Shown piece by piece: positions 43,699-52,377 of a stretch of 64,000 nucleotides of DNA. Positions within the stretch are counted from its first letter, which is position 1, and every line of letters begins with the position of its first letter. The translations under genes were made by a program, and so were the position numbers. This DNA comes from CAG-390 sp045636385 (GTDB lineage: Bacteria; Bacillota; Clostridia; Oscillospirales; CAG-272): positions 62,001 through 126,000 of the forward strand of contig JAZTXK010000078.1 in assembly GCA_045636385.1 (NCBI GenBank). Reading direction: 5' to 3'. Below the pieces are notes generated by a model. It searched no databases. It had not been told where the DNA came from and worked only from the letters and a program-made list of their open reading frames with translations.

Positions 43699-45360
43699 AT
43701 GAAAAAGATTTCTTTTAATAAAATTTTAGCAATCATTATAGGACTTGTAGTATTATTTATTCCTACATACATTGCCATAGCTTCTTATAAAGCAGAAAAG
43801 CCTCACGTCCCTGATGTGACGAATAATAACATTACATTGACAATTCAGGATCCGGAAGGCAGATCGTTTGTTATCACATCTGATAACGATCCTAACGAAG
43901 TAATCGGTATGTTCAACAACATTAACCAAAGCGGCTCGCCGGTTGCTACTCTGCCTGATTCGATTTCAGGCTCTGAATTTCTTCTTGTAACTTACTCTGA
44001 GCGCGATCAAGAGACCTCATATAAATATTACTTCTCTACCGATTCATCGAAATGCTATTACGCAGATTCGACGGGCAAAATTTATAAAATCGCTGTTGTT
44101 CAAGCTAAACTGTTTTTAGGCTCACAGTATTCGGTATACCTTTATAAAACCGCAATGCCTCCCGTTCTTACCGCAAATGAAGATAAAGTAATCAACGCAG
44201 CAGAACTCGATTGGTATTATTTGGTTTCCGGTGGTACTTACCAACAGTTCGATTACGCTCCCGCTGAAAACGAACAGTTAACTTACAAGGTTGACGATAA
44301 CTTCTCCTTTAATTTCAATATTGCACCCTCGGATTCAAATCTTAAGGTTTTAAGCGGAGATGAGTTACTCTATGACGGATCGCTCGATTCTCTCAGCAAC
44401 CTTAATTTATCGCGAAATGCAATTTTAAAATTCGTGATTTCCGCTTCTTGGGCGCAGTCCAATGAATGCCAGTATTACGGAACGGCGAGCTATACCTTCG
44501 ATGCGCTTGTTATCGCGCCCGCAGAATTTAAAATCGGAGAAACCGAGATCGAGCACGGTGACGTTTTGGTTCTTTCGGGTGTAAATGTTGTTGACCCTGA
44601 AAATATTTCTATATCTTTTGAGCCCGCACTGCCCAATAATTACACTCCCGTATTCTTTACGGAAGGCAACTACATGCACACGCTCATTCCCTTCAGCTAC
44701 GACGTTCCCAACGGCATGTACCAAATCACAGTATCTTACGGATCGACCAGTCAGATGTTCATTCTTAACGTCACGGATTCGAGATACGGATTCAATAAAG
44801 CACCCTCTAATTCCAGCGCAAGCGAATCTCTGATTTCAACGTTCTACAGCGAAGAAGATATTAATGAATATAATAACATTAAAGCTGAAATCGTAAAGTC
44901 AACCGAGACGCTCAAATATTTCTCCGGTGCTTTTATAAACTACGAAAATGCCGGTACGTTGACATCTAAAAAATCTACCATAAAGCTTGGATTCACCCGT
45001 GAGCAAACCCTCAAGGACGGAAGAACATTTAAGCACACGGGCATTGACTTTGAGGTTGCAGCCGGTGTAGACGTTCCCGCGATGTCAAGCGGCAAGGTAG
45101 CTTATACAGGATTTTGCGACGTTTTAGGAAATTTCGTGGTTTTGGATCACGGTTATGGTCTGAAGACTTGGTACGCGCACCTCAGTGAAATTTCGGTTTC
45201 TGCAGGCGACATAGTACGCACATCGCAATCCGTCGGCAGAACAGGCAACACCGGATTTATAACAGAAAACCGACTTCACGTAGAATTTACCGTATTCGAC
45301 ATTCCCGTTGCACCGTTCTCGATTTGGGATGAAGGAATCATCTTCCCTACTTTTGACTAA
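43699..45360 (+). CDS. Membrane-anchored M23 (LytM) peptidase-like protein
   Basis: 553-aa protein anchored by an N-terminal helix (about residues 8-28, ILAIIIGLVVLFIPTYIAIAS), with a long outer region (30-425) and a C-terminal LytM domain (about 430-545). Metal motif 1 is intact (FKHTGIDFEV, HxxxD) and the Tyr-Ala-His is present (TWYAHLSEIS). The last motif, normally HLHFE, reads ENRLHVEF: the metal His remains, but the first His of HxH is Arg. Activity may therefore be weak or absent, as in regulatory LytM proteins. The start follows GGAG at 43688-43691. It is flanked by its own promoter and by the T-box promoter, so it is probably monocistronic. Role in wall remodelling is inferred. Confidence 0.82.
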   Translation: MKKISFNKILAIIIGLVVLFIPTYIAIASYKAEKPHVPDVTNNNITLTIQDPEGRSFVITSDNDPNEVIGMFNNINQSGSPVATLPDSISGSEFLLVTYSERDQETSYKYYFSTDSSKCYYADSTGKIYKIAVVQAKLFLGSQYSVYLYKTAMPPVLTANEDKVINAAELDWYYLVSGGTYQQFDYAPAENEQLTYKVDDNFSFNFNIAPSDSNLKVLSGDELLYDGSLDSLSNLNLSRNAILKFVISASWAQSNECQYYGTASYTFDALVIAPAEFKIGETEIEHGDVLVLSGVNVVDPENISISFEPALPNNYTPVFFTEGNYMHTLIPFSYDVPNGMYQITVSYGSTSQMFILNVTDSRYGFNKAPSNSSASESLISTFYSEEDINEYNNIKAEIVKSTETLKYFSGAFINYENAGTLTSKKSTIKLGFTREQTLKDGRTFKHTGIDFEVAAGVDVPAMSSGKVAYTGFCDVLGNFVVLDHGYGLKTWYAHLSEISVSAGDIVRTSQSVGRTGNTGFITENRLHVEFTVFDIPVAPFSIWDEGIIFPTFD

Positions 45361-45433
45361 CAAACAAACCCGTATAATTGCTATATTTTAAGCGCTCATA
45401 TTGTGAACTATTTGTGAATTGTTCAAAAACATC

Positions 45434-45462
45434 TTGACAACACAACCGATTTGTGATATCAT
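45434..45462 (+). promoter_or_regulatory. Sigma-A promoter of the T-box operon
   Basis: TTGACA (45434-45439), 17-base spacer, TATCAT (45457-45462). It gives a transcript starting near 45469 that includes the whole T-box leader. Confidence 0.8.
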
Positions 45463-45468
45463 TTATAT

Positions 45469-45738
45469 ATATTTATAATACAAAGGCATTGATCGGGATA
45501 GCGTGAAATACGGATGTTACAGAGAGCCGTTGTTTGGTGAAAAACGGTACGGACTGTTTCGCGTAAGTCACTCGGGAGCCGAGGAAAAGAAAGCTGATTT
45601 CAGCCGTAGAATTCCTCCGTATGACTGCGTTAAGGTCTATAATAAGCGGCGCACACGCGCAATTTGAGTGGTACCGCGGGTTATGAATTTTCGTTCAGCT
45701 CGTCTCAAGATTTTTCTTGGGACGAGCTTGCTTTTTTT
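45469..45738 (+). promoter_or_regulatory. T-box riboswitch, probable tRNA-Val (GUC specifier)
   Basis: The T-box itself, TGGTACCGCGG, is at 45669-45679 within AATTTGAGTGGTACCGCGGG. It is followed by a terminator: AGCTCGTCTCAAGA pairs with TCTTGGGACGAGCT (45697-45728), then TGCTTTTTTT. Stem I is recognised from AGAGAG (45521-45526) and the GGTGAAA apical loop. The specifier region is GCGTAAGTCACTCGGGAG. By alignment to the usual position just before CTCGGGAG, the codon is GTC at 45567-45569, flanked by a 7-bp helix (CGTGAAA / TTTCGCG). GUC is a valine codon, and the UGGU of the T-box suits a tRNA ending ACCA. Uncharged tRNA-Val would open the downstream operon. The gap 45361-45747 holds only this leader and its promoter. 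Confidence 0.88.
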
Positions 45739-45747
45739 GGAGGTAAA

Positions 45748-48030
45748 ATGAACAGCATTTTTGAAATTGACAAACAAATCAAAGCGATGGCGGGCAGAAT
45801 TGCTGCGCTTCGCGAAATAGAAGGATATACAGCCGAATATATGGCTGAACGCACGGGTGTTACCGTTTCGGAATATCTCGACTGTGAAGCGGGTCGAGCA
45901 GACCTTACCTTCGCATTTCTCTTCCGTTGCGCTTCTGCTCTCGGAATCGACGTTACCGAAATTATTGAAGGTACCACACCGAGATTGAAATCCTATACGC
46001 TTACGCGTAAGGGCAAGGGGCAGCGTATCGAACAGGCTCACGGAATGACCTATTACAATATCGCGCATTCCTTTGCCAACAGAACCTCTAACCCTCTGTA
46101 CGTTCACTGTGAATATTCCGCGAAGGCAGAAGAAAGTCCCATAGCCGTTACTTCTCACGAAGGTCAGGAATGTGACATCGTCATCAAGGGTAGGCTCAAG
46201 GTTCAGGTAGGCGAGCATACCGAGATCCTTGAGGAAGGCGACAGCATTTATTACGACAGCTCCACTCCTCACGGAATGATCGCTCTCGGAGGTGAGGATT
46301 GTTATTTCTACGCAATCGTTCTTCTCCCCGATGAGAACAAAGAAGCCGCTTCCGCCGTTAAGATCGAAGCTGCTCCTGCTAAAAAGCGCGATACCGAGAC
46401 TCGTGTTTATAACAAGTTTATCACCGCCGAGGAAGACGAATTCGGCGCACCCACTTCTATTACGTATAAGGGTGAAAACAGCTTCAACTTTGCTTACGAT
46501 GTAGTTGATGCGCTCGGCAGAGCCAAGCCCGACAAGCTTGCTATGATGCATATCGGTGAAGACGGCACCGAAACGCGCATTACTTTTGCTCAGATGAAGA
46601 GAGCAAGCGCACAGTGCGCAAACTATTTCAAGTCGCTCGGCATCAAGCGCGGCGACAGAGTTATGCTCGTTCTTAAGCGCAGATACCAATTCTGGTACGC
46701 AATGATCGCGCTTCATAAGCTTGGTGCTATCGCAATTCCCGCTACCAATCAGCTCAAGACGCACGACTACGAATACAGATTCAAGACTGCGGGAGTTAAA
46801 GCCATTATTTGCGTTAACGATGATTACGTAATCGAGCAGACCGAAGAGGCTCTCGCAACCAATCCTGACGTTTCTATCAAGATCCTTGTTGGCGGCGAGC
46901 GTGACGGTTGGAGAAACTTCAATGAAGAGTACACCCTCTTCAGCAGTCACTTTGATAGAACCGACGATTCGCCTTGCGGTGACGATCCCATGCTTATGTA
47001 CTTCACCTCAGGTACGTCGGGATATCCCAAGATCGCGCTCCACAATTACAAATATCCTCTCGGACATTTCCACACGGCAAAATATTGGCATTGCGTAAAT
47101 CCCGACGGTCTCCACCTTACTATTTCGGATACCGGCTGGGCAAAGGCAATGTGGGGTAAGCTCTACGGTCAGTGGCTCTGCGAAGCAGCTATCTTCGTAT
47201 ACGACTTCGACAGATTCGATGCAGCAAAGATCCTTCCCCTCTTCAGAAAGTATAATATTACTACTTTCTGCGCACCTCCCACTATGTACAGAATGATCAT
47301 CAAGGAAGATCTTTCTAAATACGACCTCAGCTCTATCGAGCACGCAACTATCGCGGGCGAGGCACTCAACCCCGAGGTATTCCGTCAATTTGAAAAGCAA
47401 ACGGGACTTAAGATTATGGAGGGCTTCGGACAAAGCGAAACTACTCTCGTTATCGGTAATCTTGCGGGAAAATCTCACAAGATCGGTTCTATGGGTAAAC
47501 CAGTTCCTACTTACAATGTTGATCTCGTTGATCCTGAAGGCAACTCCGTCGGCATCGGTACTCCCGGTGAGATCGTTATTCATACCGAAAACGGCGCACC
47601 TTGCGGTCTCTTCTGTCAGTATTATAACGACGCCGAGAAGACCTCGGAGGTTTGGCACGACGGCATTTATCACACCGGCGACCTTGCTTGGCGCGATGAG
47701 GACGGCTTCTTCTGGTACGTTGGACGTGCAGACGATGTAATCAAGTCCTCCGGATACCGTATCGGTCCGTTCGAGATCGAAAGCGTTATTATGGAGCTTC
47801 CTTACGTTCTTGAATGCGGCGTTTCTGCTGCTCCCGACGAGATCAGAGGTCAGATCGTTAAGGCAAGCATCGTGCTTACCAAGGGCACGATTCCCTCGGA
47901 TGAGCTCAAGAAGGATATTCAGAACTACGTCAAGAAGCGTACAGCACCTTACAAATATCCGAGACTTGTCGAATTCAAGACCGAGCTTCCCAAGACGACC
48001 AGCGGAAAGATCATCCGCAGCAAGCTTTAA
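45748..48030 (+). CDS. HTH-cupin-acyl-CoA synthetase fusion
   Basis: 760-aa three-part protein. Residues about 8-70 are an XRE-type helix-turn-helix (ALREIEGYTAEYMAERTGVT). Residues about 85-190 are a cupin barrel (EGQECDIVIKGRLKVQVGEH, GDSIYYDSSTPHGM). Residues about 225-760 are an acyl-CoA synthetase of the medium-chain/acetyl-CoA synthetase type: YFTSGTSGYPK (P-loop), EGFGQSETT, YHTGDLAWRDEDGFFWYVGR and the C-terminal catalytic Lys in KTTSGKIIR. It would activate a carboxylic acid to acyl-CoA with ATP. With VOR and an aminotransferase downstream, isobutyrate or another branched short acid is the likely substrate (inference). The start at 45748 follows GGAGG after the T-box terminator. Confidence 0.9.
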   Translation: MNSIFEIDKQIKAMAGRIAALREIEGYTAEYMAERTGVTVSEYLDCEAGRADLTFAFLFRCASALGIDVTEIIEGTTPRLKSYTLTRKGKGQRIEQAHGMTYYNIAHSFANRTSNPLYVHCEYSAKAEESPIAVTSHEGQECDIVIKGRLKVQVGEHTEILEEGDSIYYDSSTPHGMIALGGEDCYFYAIVLLPDENKEAASAVKIEAAPAKKRDTETRVYNKFITAEEDEFGAPTSITYKGENSFNFAYDVVDALGRAKPDKLAMMHIGEDGTETRITFAQMKRASAQCANYFKSLGIKRGDRVMLVLKRRYQFWYAMIALHKLGAIAIPATNQLKTHDYEYRFKTAGVKAIICVNDDYVIEQTEEALATNPDVSIKILVGGERDGWRNFNEEYTLFSSHFDRTDDSPCGDDPMLMYFTSGTSGYPKIALHNYKYPLGHFHTAKYWHCVNPDGLHLTISDTGWAKAMWGKLYGQWLCEAAIFVYDFDRFDAAKILPLFRKYNITTFCAPPTMYRMIIKEDLSKYDLSSIEHATIAGEALNPEVFRQFEKQTGLKIMEGFGQSETTLVIGNLAGKSHKIGSMGKPVPTYNVDLVDPEGNSVGIGTPGEIVIHTENGAPCGLFCQYYNDAEKTSEVWHDGIYHTGDLAWRDEDGFFWYVGRADDVIKSSGYRIGPFEIESVIMELPYVLECGVSAAPDEIRGQIVKASIVLTKGTIPSDELKKDIQNYVKKRTAPYKYPRLVEFKTELPKTTSGKIIRSKL

Positions 48031-48032
48031 TT

Positions 48033-48707
48033 ATGGAAACCAAACGATTAACCCTATTTGCAGGTCATTACGGCAGCGGTAAAACGAACGTCGCATTGAA
48101 TTACGCCTTTAATTTGCGTAAGCAAGGATACGATACCGTTATCGCCGATATAGACACCGTAAATCCGTATTTCAGAACAAAAGACAGCGCATCAGAGCTC
48201 AAGGAAGCGGGGATCGAGCTTATAGCATCCGAATTCGCAGGATCCAACGTCGACCTCCCTGCTCTTCCTGCGGCGATGTACGATATTATATTTCAGTCGG
48301 ACAAATACGCAGTTATAGATATCGGAGGCGACGACCGAGGTGCATTTGCTCTCGGAAGATATACTCCCGAAATACTGCGCGAGAACAATTATAATATGTT
48401 GATGGTCATAAATATGTACCGTCCGCTGACTTCCACACCCGAGGATACCGTCGAGATTCTTAAAGAAATCGAATTGGCGTCCGGAATACCTTTCAACGGA
48501 CTTGTGAACAACTCAAATTTAGGTCCTTCAACAAATATCGAAACCGTTGAATCTTCTTTATCATACGCTAAAAAAGTATCCGAGCTTTCGGGATTACCTA
48601 TCGTAGCAACAAGTTGCCCCGACAGCGAAGCCTTTTCATCCTTTACGGGATTCGGAAACGAATACGGCGAAATTATTAAACTTAAACTCCAAAACAAAAT
48701 CATATAG
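48033..48707 (+). CDS. P-loop ATPase, MinD/ParA-like, in the VOR operon
   Basis: 224-aa ATPase with a P-loop GHYGSGKTNVAL at the N-terminus, switch-like ADIDTVNPYFRTKD, a second Asp motif in AVIDIGGDDRGAF and VINMYRPLT, resembling SIMIBI-class proteins (MinD, ParA, CooC). The deviant Walker A lysine of MinD (KGGxGK) is missing, so it sits apart from the classical group. I recall similar proteins next to 2-oxoacid:ferredoxin oxidoreductases in Clostridia, with no assigned function. A role in Fe-S or nickel-type cofactor insertion or in complex assembly is possible. It begins two bases after the synthetase stop and ends in TAG. Confidence 0.75.
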   Translation: METKRLTLFAGHYGSGKTNVALNYAFNLRKQGYDTVIADIDTVNPYFRTKDSASELKEAGIELIASEFAGSNVDLPALPAAMYDIIFQSDKYAVIDIGGDDRGAFALGRYTPEILRENNYNMLMVINMYRPLTSTPEDTVEILKEIELASGIPFNGLVNNSNLGPSTNIETVESSLSYAKKVSELSGLPIVATSCPDSEAFSSFTGFGNEYGEIIKLKLQNKII

Positions 48708-48717
48708 GAGAACAAAA

Positions 48718-48924
48718 ATGGCAAAATTAACTTTTAACATTGAAAAATGCAAGGGCTGCGGACTTTGCGTATCTGCATGCCCAAAGCACTTGCTCATAGT
48801 GTCTAAGTCCAAGATCAACCAGAAGGGACATTACGTTGCTGAGATCACCGATATGGAATCCTGCATCGGATGCGCGTTCTGCGCTACCATGTGTCCCGAT
48901 TGCATAATCAAGGTAGAAAAGTAA
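48718..48924 (+). CDS. vorD: 2-oxoacid:ferredoxin oxidoreductase, ferredoxin-type delta subunit
   Basis: 68-aa protein with two complete [4Fe-4S] motifs, CKGCGLCVSACP and CIGCAFCATMCP, and little else. It carries electrons between the thiamine-bearing core and free ferredoxin. The delta-alpha-beta-gamma order that follows is typical of VOR and KOR complexes. AGGAG precedes the ATG. Confidence 0.92.
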   Translation: MAKLTFNIEKCKGCGLCVSACPKHLLIVSKSKINQKGHYVAEITDMESCIGCAFCATMCPDCIIKVEK

Positions 48925-48936
48925 GGAGAAATTAAA

Positions 48937-49995
48937 ATGGCTGATAAAGTTTTAATGAAGGGCAACGAAGCCATAGCCGAAGCGGCTATAATGGCAGGTT
49001 GCAGACACTATTTTGGATACCCCATTACTCCTCAGACTGAAATTGCCGCATATATGGCTAAGAGAATGCCCAAGATCGGCGGAACCTTCCTTCAGGCTGA
49101 GAGCGAAGTTGCGGCTATTAATATGGTTATCGGCGTAGCTGCGGCAGGCAAAAGAGTAATGACCTCGAGCTCCAGCCCCGGAATCTCGCTCAAGGCTGAA
49201 GGTATTTCCTACCTTGCAGGATGCGACCTTCCCGCGCTCATCATCAACGTACAGCGCGGCGGTCCCGGTCTCGGCGGTATTCAGCCCTCGCAGTCCGACT
49301 ATTTCCAGGCAACCAAGGGCGGAGGACACGGTGATTTCAGAAACATAGTTCTCGCTCCCGCTTCTGTTCAGGAAATGGCAGACCTCACCGTCAAGGGATT
49401 TGACCTTGCTGACAAATACAGAATGGTCGCAATGATCCTCGCAGACGGTACTATGGGCCAGATGATGGAACCCGTATCACTCGATGTTTCCGAGCAGGCT
49501 GCTTATGAAAAGCCTTGGGCTGTTACCGGCACCAAGCTTGAGCGTAAGCACAATATCGTAAACTCTCTCTCTCTCGTTCCCGAAGAGCTTGAGCGTTTCA
49601 ATATCGAAAGATACAATAAATATAAGACTATTGAAGAGAATGAGGTTCTCGTTGAAGAATATATGACCGAGGATGCAGATATCGTTCTCGTCGCTTACGG
49701 CATCGCTGCTCGCGTTTCCAAGAATGCAATCGCTGCGGCTCGTGCTGAAGGCATCAAGGTCGGTCTCGTTCGCCCCATCACTCTCTGGCCCTTCCCCAAG
49801 GCAACTCTCGAGAAGCTTTCGCACACCGCAAAAGCATTCATCTCAGTCGAAATGTCTATGGGTCAGATGATCGAGGACGTTGAGCTTGCAACAAGATGCC
49901 GCAAGCCCGTACTCCTTTGCAACCGCTCGGGCGGTATGATCCCCACTCCCGAGGCGGTTCTCGCAAAAATCAAAGAAGCAGGAGGTATTAACTAA
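48937..49995 (+). CDS. vorB: 2-oxoacid:ferredoxin oxidoreductase alpha subunit (VorB type)
   Basis: 352-aa alpha subunit of a CoA-dependent 2-oxoacid oxidoreductase. The N-terminal domain has GNEAIAEAAIMAGCRHYFGYPITPQTEI and AESEVAAINMVIGVAAAGKR, then TSSSSPGISLKAEGISYLAG. These match the 3-methyl-2-oxobutanoate (ketoisovalerate) group as I remember it, rather than pyruvate oxidoreductase. The complex can oxidise branched 2-oxoacids to acyl-CoA or run in reverse with reduced ferredoxin. Its stop overlaps the beta-subunit start by one base (TAATG). Confidence 0.88.
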   Translation: MADKVLMKGNEAIAEAAIMAGCRHYFGYPITPQTEIAAYMAKRMPKIGGTFLQAESEVAAINMVIGVAAAGKRVMTSSSSPGISLKAEGISYLAGCDLPALIINVQRGGPGLGGIQPSQSDYFQATKGGGHGDFRNIVLAPASVQEMADLTVKGFDLADKYRMVAMILADGTMGQMMEPVSLDVSEQAAYEKPWAVTGTKLERKHNIVNSLSLVPEELERFNIERYNKYKTIEENEVLVEEYMTEDADIVLVAYGIAARVSKNAIAAARAEGIKVGLVRPITLWPFPKATLEKLSHTAKAFISVEMSMGQMIEDVELATRCRKPVLLCNRSGGMIPTPEAVLAKIKEAGGIN

Positions 49996-50738
49996 TGGTA
50001 GTTTTTGATAAACCGCATGCACTGACAGATGCACCTCTGCATTACTGTCCCGGATGCACTCACGGCATCATACACAGACTCGTTGCTGAAGCAATCGACG
50101 AATTCGGCATCGAAGGAAAGACGATCGGTATCGCTCCTGTAGGATGCTCCGTTATGGCTTACAACTATTTTGCTTGCGATATGGTTCAGGCGGCTCACGG
50201 ACGCGCTCCGGCAGTTGCAACCGGCGTTAAGAGAGCAAATCCCGATAACATCGTATTTACATATCAGGGTGACGACGACCTTGCCTCCATCGGTATGGCA
50301 GAAACCGTTCACGCCGCAACACGTGGTGAAAATATCACCATAATCTTTGTTAATAATGCGATTTACGGTATGACCGGCGGTCAGATGGCCCCTACCTCTC
50401 TTCCCGGTCAGGTAACTCAGACCTCCCCTTACGGACGTGACATTAATTCCGCAGGTTATCCCATCCGCGTTTGCGAAATGCTTGCACAGCTTGACGGAGC
50501 TGCTTACCTCGAAAGAGTTGCAGTTAACAACGTCAAAAACGTTCGCAAGGCAAAAGCCGCTATCAAGAAGGCTTTTGAAAACCAGATCAACGGCGTTGGC
50601 TTTTCGCTTATTGAAGTAGTTTCGACTTGCCCGACCAACTGGGGACTTACTCCCGAAGCGGCTCTCCAGTTTGTAGAAGAAAAAATGATCCCTTATTACC
50701 CCCTCGGCGTATATAAGGACAAGACCAAGGAGGCGTGA
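49995..50738 (+). CDS. vorA: 2-oxoacid:ferredoxin oxidoreductase beta subunit (thiamine diphosphate binding)
   Basis: 247-aa subunit that binds thiamine diphosphate. It starts with LHYCPGCTHGIIHRL, whose cysteines may contribute to metal or cluster binding, and has IGIAPVGCSVMAYNYF. The cofactor motif is TYQGDDDLASIGMAETVHAATRG followed by IFVNNAIYGMTGGQMAPT; here GDDD stands where GDGD is usual. The length fits the VOR/KOR beta class. It lies one base overlapping alpha and three bases before gamma. Confidence 0.9.
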   Translation: MVVFDKPHALTDAPLHYCPGCTHGIIHRLVAEAIDEFGIEGKTIGIAPVGCSVMAYNYFACDMVQAAHGRAPAVATGVKRANPDNIVFTYQGDDDLASIGMAETVHAATRGENITIIFVNNAIYGMTGGQMAPTSLPGQVTQTSPYGRDINSAGYPIRVCEMLAQLDGAAYLERVAVNNVKNVRKAKAAIKKAFENQINGVGFSLIEVVSTCPTNWGLTPEAALQFVEEKMIPYYPLGVYKDKTKEA

Positions 50739-50741
50739 GTT

Positions 50742-51278
50742 ATGAAGACTAATCAGATTTTGATTGCCGGCTTCGGCGGTCAGGGCGTCCTCTTCACGGG
50801 TAAAATGCTTGCTTATAAAGGAATGTACGAAGGCAAGGAAGTAAGCTGGCTTCCTTCTTACGGTCCCGAAATGCGTGGCGGAACTGCTAACTGCAGCGTT
50901 ATCCTCAGCGATACTCCGGTTGGTTCCCCTATCGTATCGAATCCCGATATTCTTCTTGTAATGAATCTTCCTTCGCTTGATAAGTACGAAAATTCAGTAC
51001 CGGCAGGCGGCAAGATTTTTGTAGATTCTACCTTCATTGAGCGCAAGGTTGAAAGAGACGATGTCGAAGTCTTCTATATTCCCGCAACAAAGATCGCCTC
51101 TGATGCAGGAGTTCCGACACTTGCCAATATGGTTCTTCTCGGTAAGGTTATTAAAGAGACCGGCGTTATCAGCCTTGATGGCATGAGAACGATGTTTGAA
51201 AAGATCATTTCTGCAAAGCGTCAGAATCTTATTGATACAAACCTTGCTACAATCGAACTCGGTTATAACTTTCAGTAA
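50742..51278 (+). CDS. vorC: 2-oxoacid:ferredoxin oxidoreductase gamma subunit
   Basis: 178-aa gamma subunit, with ILIAGFGGQGVLFTGKMLA, SYGPEMRGGTANCSV and NLPSLDKYE, the standard features of the small catalytic-complex subunit that contributes to the CoA site. It completes the four-subunit enzyme. The gap to the aminotransferase gene is 20 bases with AAAGGAA before its ATG. Confidence 0.92.
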   Translation: MKTNQILIAGFGGQGVLFTGKMLAYKGMYEGKEVSWLPSYGPEMRGGTANCSVILSDTPVGSPIVSNPDILLVMNLPSLDKYENSVPAGGKIFVDSTFIERKVERDDVEVFYIPATKIASDAGVPTLANMVLLGKVIKETGVISLDGMRTMFEKIISAKRQNLIDTNLATIELGYNFQ

Positions 51279-51298
51279 AACAGAAAGGAACATTTAAA

Positions 51299-52363
51299 AT
51301 GGATATCAGAATTGAAAAAATCGCTGTACCGAAGCAGAAGCCCGATGAGTCTGCGCTCGGTTTCGGACAGTATTTTACCGATCATATGTTTATAATGGAC
51401 TACACCCGTGAAAAGGGCTGGCATGACGCGAGAATCGTTCCTTTCGGAAACCTTTCTCTGCATCCCGCGTGCACGGTATTCCATTACGGTGCTGAAATCT
51501 TCGAGGGTATGAAGGCATATAGAACCGCTGACGGTTCTATCCAGCTTTTCCGTCCTGAGCAGAACTTCGCACGTCTCAATTCCTCTGCTGAAAGAATGAG
51601 ATTGCCCCTTGTTGATGAAGAGTTCGCGCTCAAGGCTCTCACCGAGCTTATCAAGATCGACGCTGATTGGGTTCCTCATGCTCCCGGAACTTCTCTTTAC
51701 ATCCGTCCCTTCCTTTTCGGTGCGGATCCCAAGCTTGGAGTTCACTCGATTGACAGATCCGTATTTATTATCATTCTCTCCCCTGTTGGTTCTTACTACA
51801 AGGAAGGTATCAACCCCGTTAAGATTATGATCGAAACCGAGGACGTCAGAGCAGTAAAGGGCGGTACGGGTTACACCAAGTGCGGCGGTAACTACGGCGC
51901 TTCTAACAGAGCGGGTGAAAAGGCAGAGCAGGCAGGCTACTCGCAGGTTCTCTGGCTTGATGGTGTTGAGCGTAAATACATTGAAGAAGTTGGCGCAATG
52001 AACGTAATGTTCAAGATTGACGGCGAAATCGTTACTCCTGCACTCACCGGTTCTATTCTTCCCGGCATTACGAGAAAATCTATTCTCCAGATTCTCCGCG
52101 ATGAGGGTGCGAACGTTTCCGAAAGACTTCTTTCTATCGACGAGCTGATCGACGCGCTTGAAAACGGTAAGCTTGAAGAGGGCTGGGGATGCGGTACTGC
52201 AGCAGTTGTCTCCCCCATCGGCCAGCTTTACTATAACGGAAAGACTTACACTATCAATAATAACAAGATCGGCGAGACTACGCAGAAACTCTATGATACT
52301 CTTACGGGTATTCAGTGGGGCAGAATTGCCGATACAAGAGGATGGGTATATCCTATTAAATAA
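51299..52363 (+). CDS. ilvE: Branched-chain amino acid aminotransferase
   Basis: Class IV PLP aminotransferase interconverting valine, leucine and isoleucine with their 2-oxoacids. Features: FHYGAEIFEGMKAYR, FRPEQNFARLNSSAERM, the PLP lysine in GYTKCGGNYGAS (about residue 195), YIEEVGAMNVMF and GWGCGTAAVVSPI. 354 aa matches the long (eukaryotic-like) BCAT group of Firmicutes. It is the last gene of the T-box operon. With VOR running reductively, it would deliver valine; with VOR running oxidatively it would start valine breakdown. The T-box favours the first. Confidence 0.95.
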   Translation: MDIRIEKIAVPKQKPDESALGFGQYFTDHMFIMDYTREKGWHDARIVPFGNLSLHPACTVFHYGAEIFEGMKAYRTADGSIQLFRPEQNFARLNSSAERMRLPLVDEEFALKALTELIKIDADWVPHAPGTSLYIRPFLFGADPKLGVHSIDRSVFIIILSPVGSYYKEGINPVKIMIETEDVRAVKGGTGYTKCGGNYGASNRAGEKAEQAGYSQVLWLDGVERKYIEEVGAMNVMFKIDGEIVTPALTGSILPGITRKSILQILRDEGANVSERLLSIDELIDALENGKLEEGWGCGTAAVVSPIGQLYYNGKTYTINNNKIGETTQKLYDTLTGIQWGRIADTRGWVYPIK

Positions 52364-52377
52364 TTATCGCAAACTTC

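Noticed and set aside
45664..45747. Upstream in-frame extension of the synthetase fusion
   Set aside because: It lies inside the T-box and its terminator. The GGAGG and ATG at 45748 come after them.
45637..46950. 437-codon open frame antisense to the HTH-cupin-synthetase gene
   Set aside because: Shadow of a highly biased coding sequence. No ribosome site, no recognisable domain, and it runs into the T-box leader.
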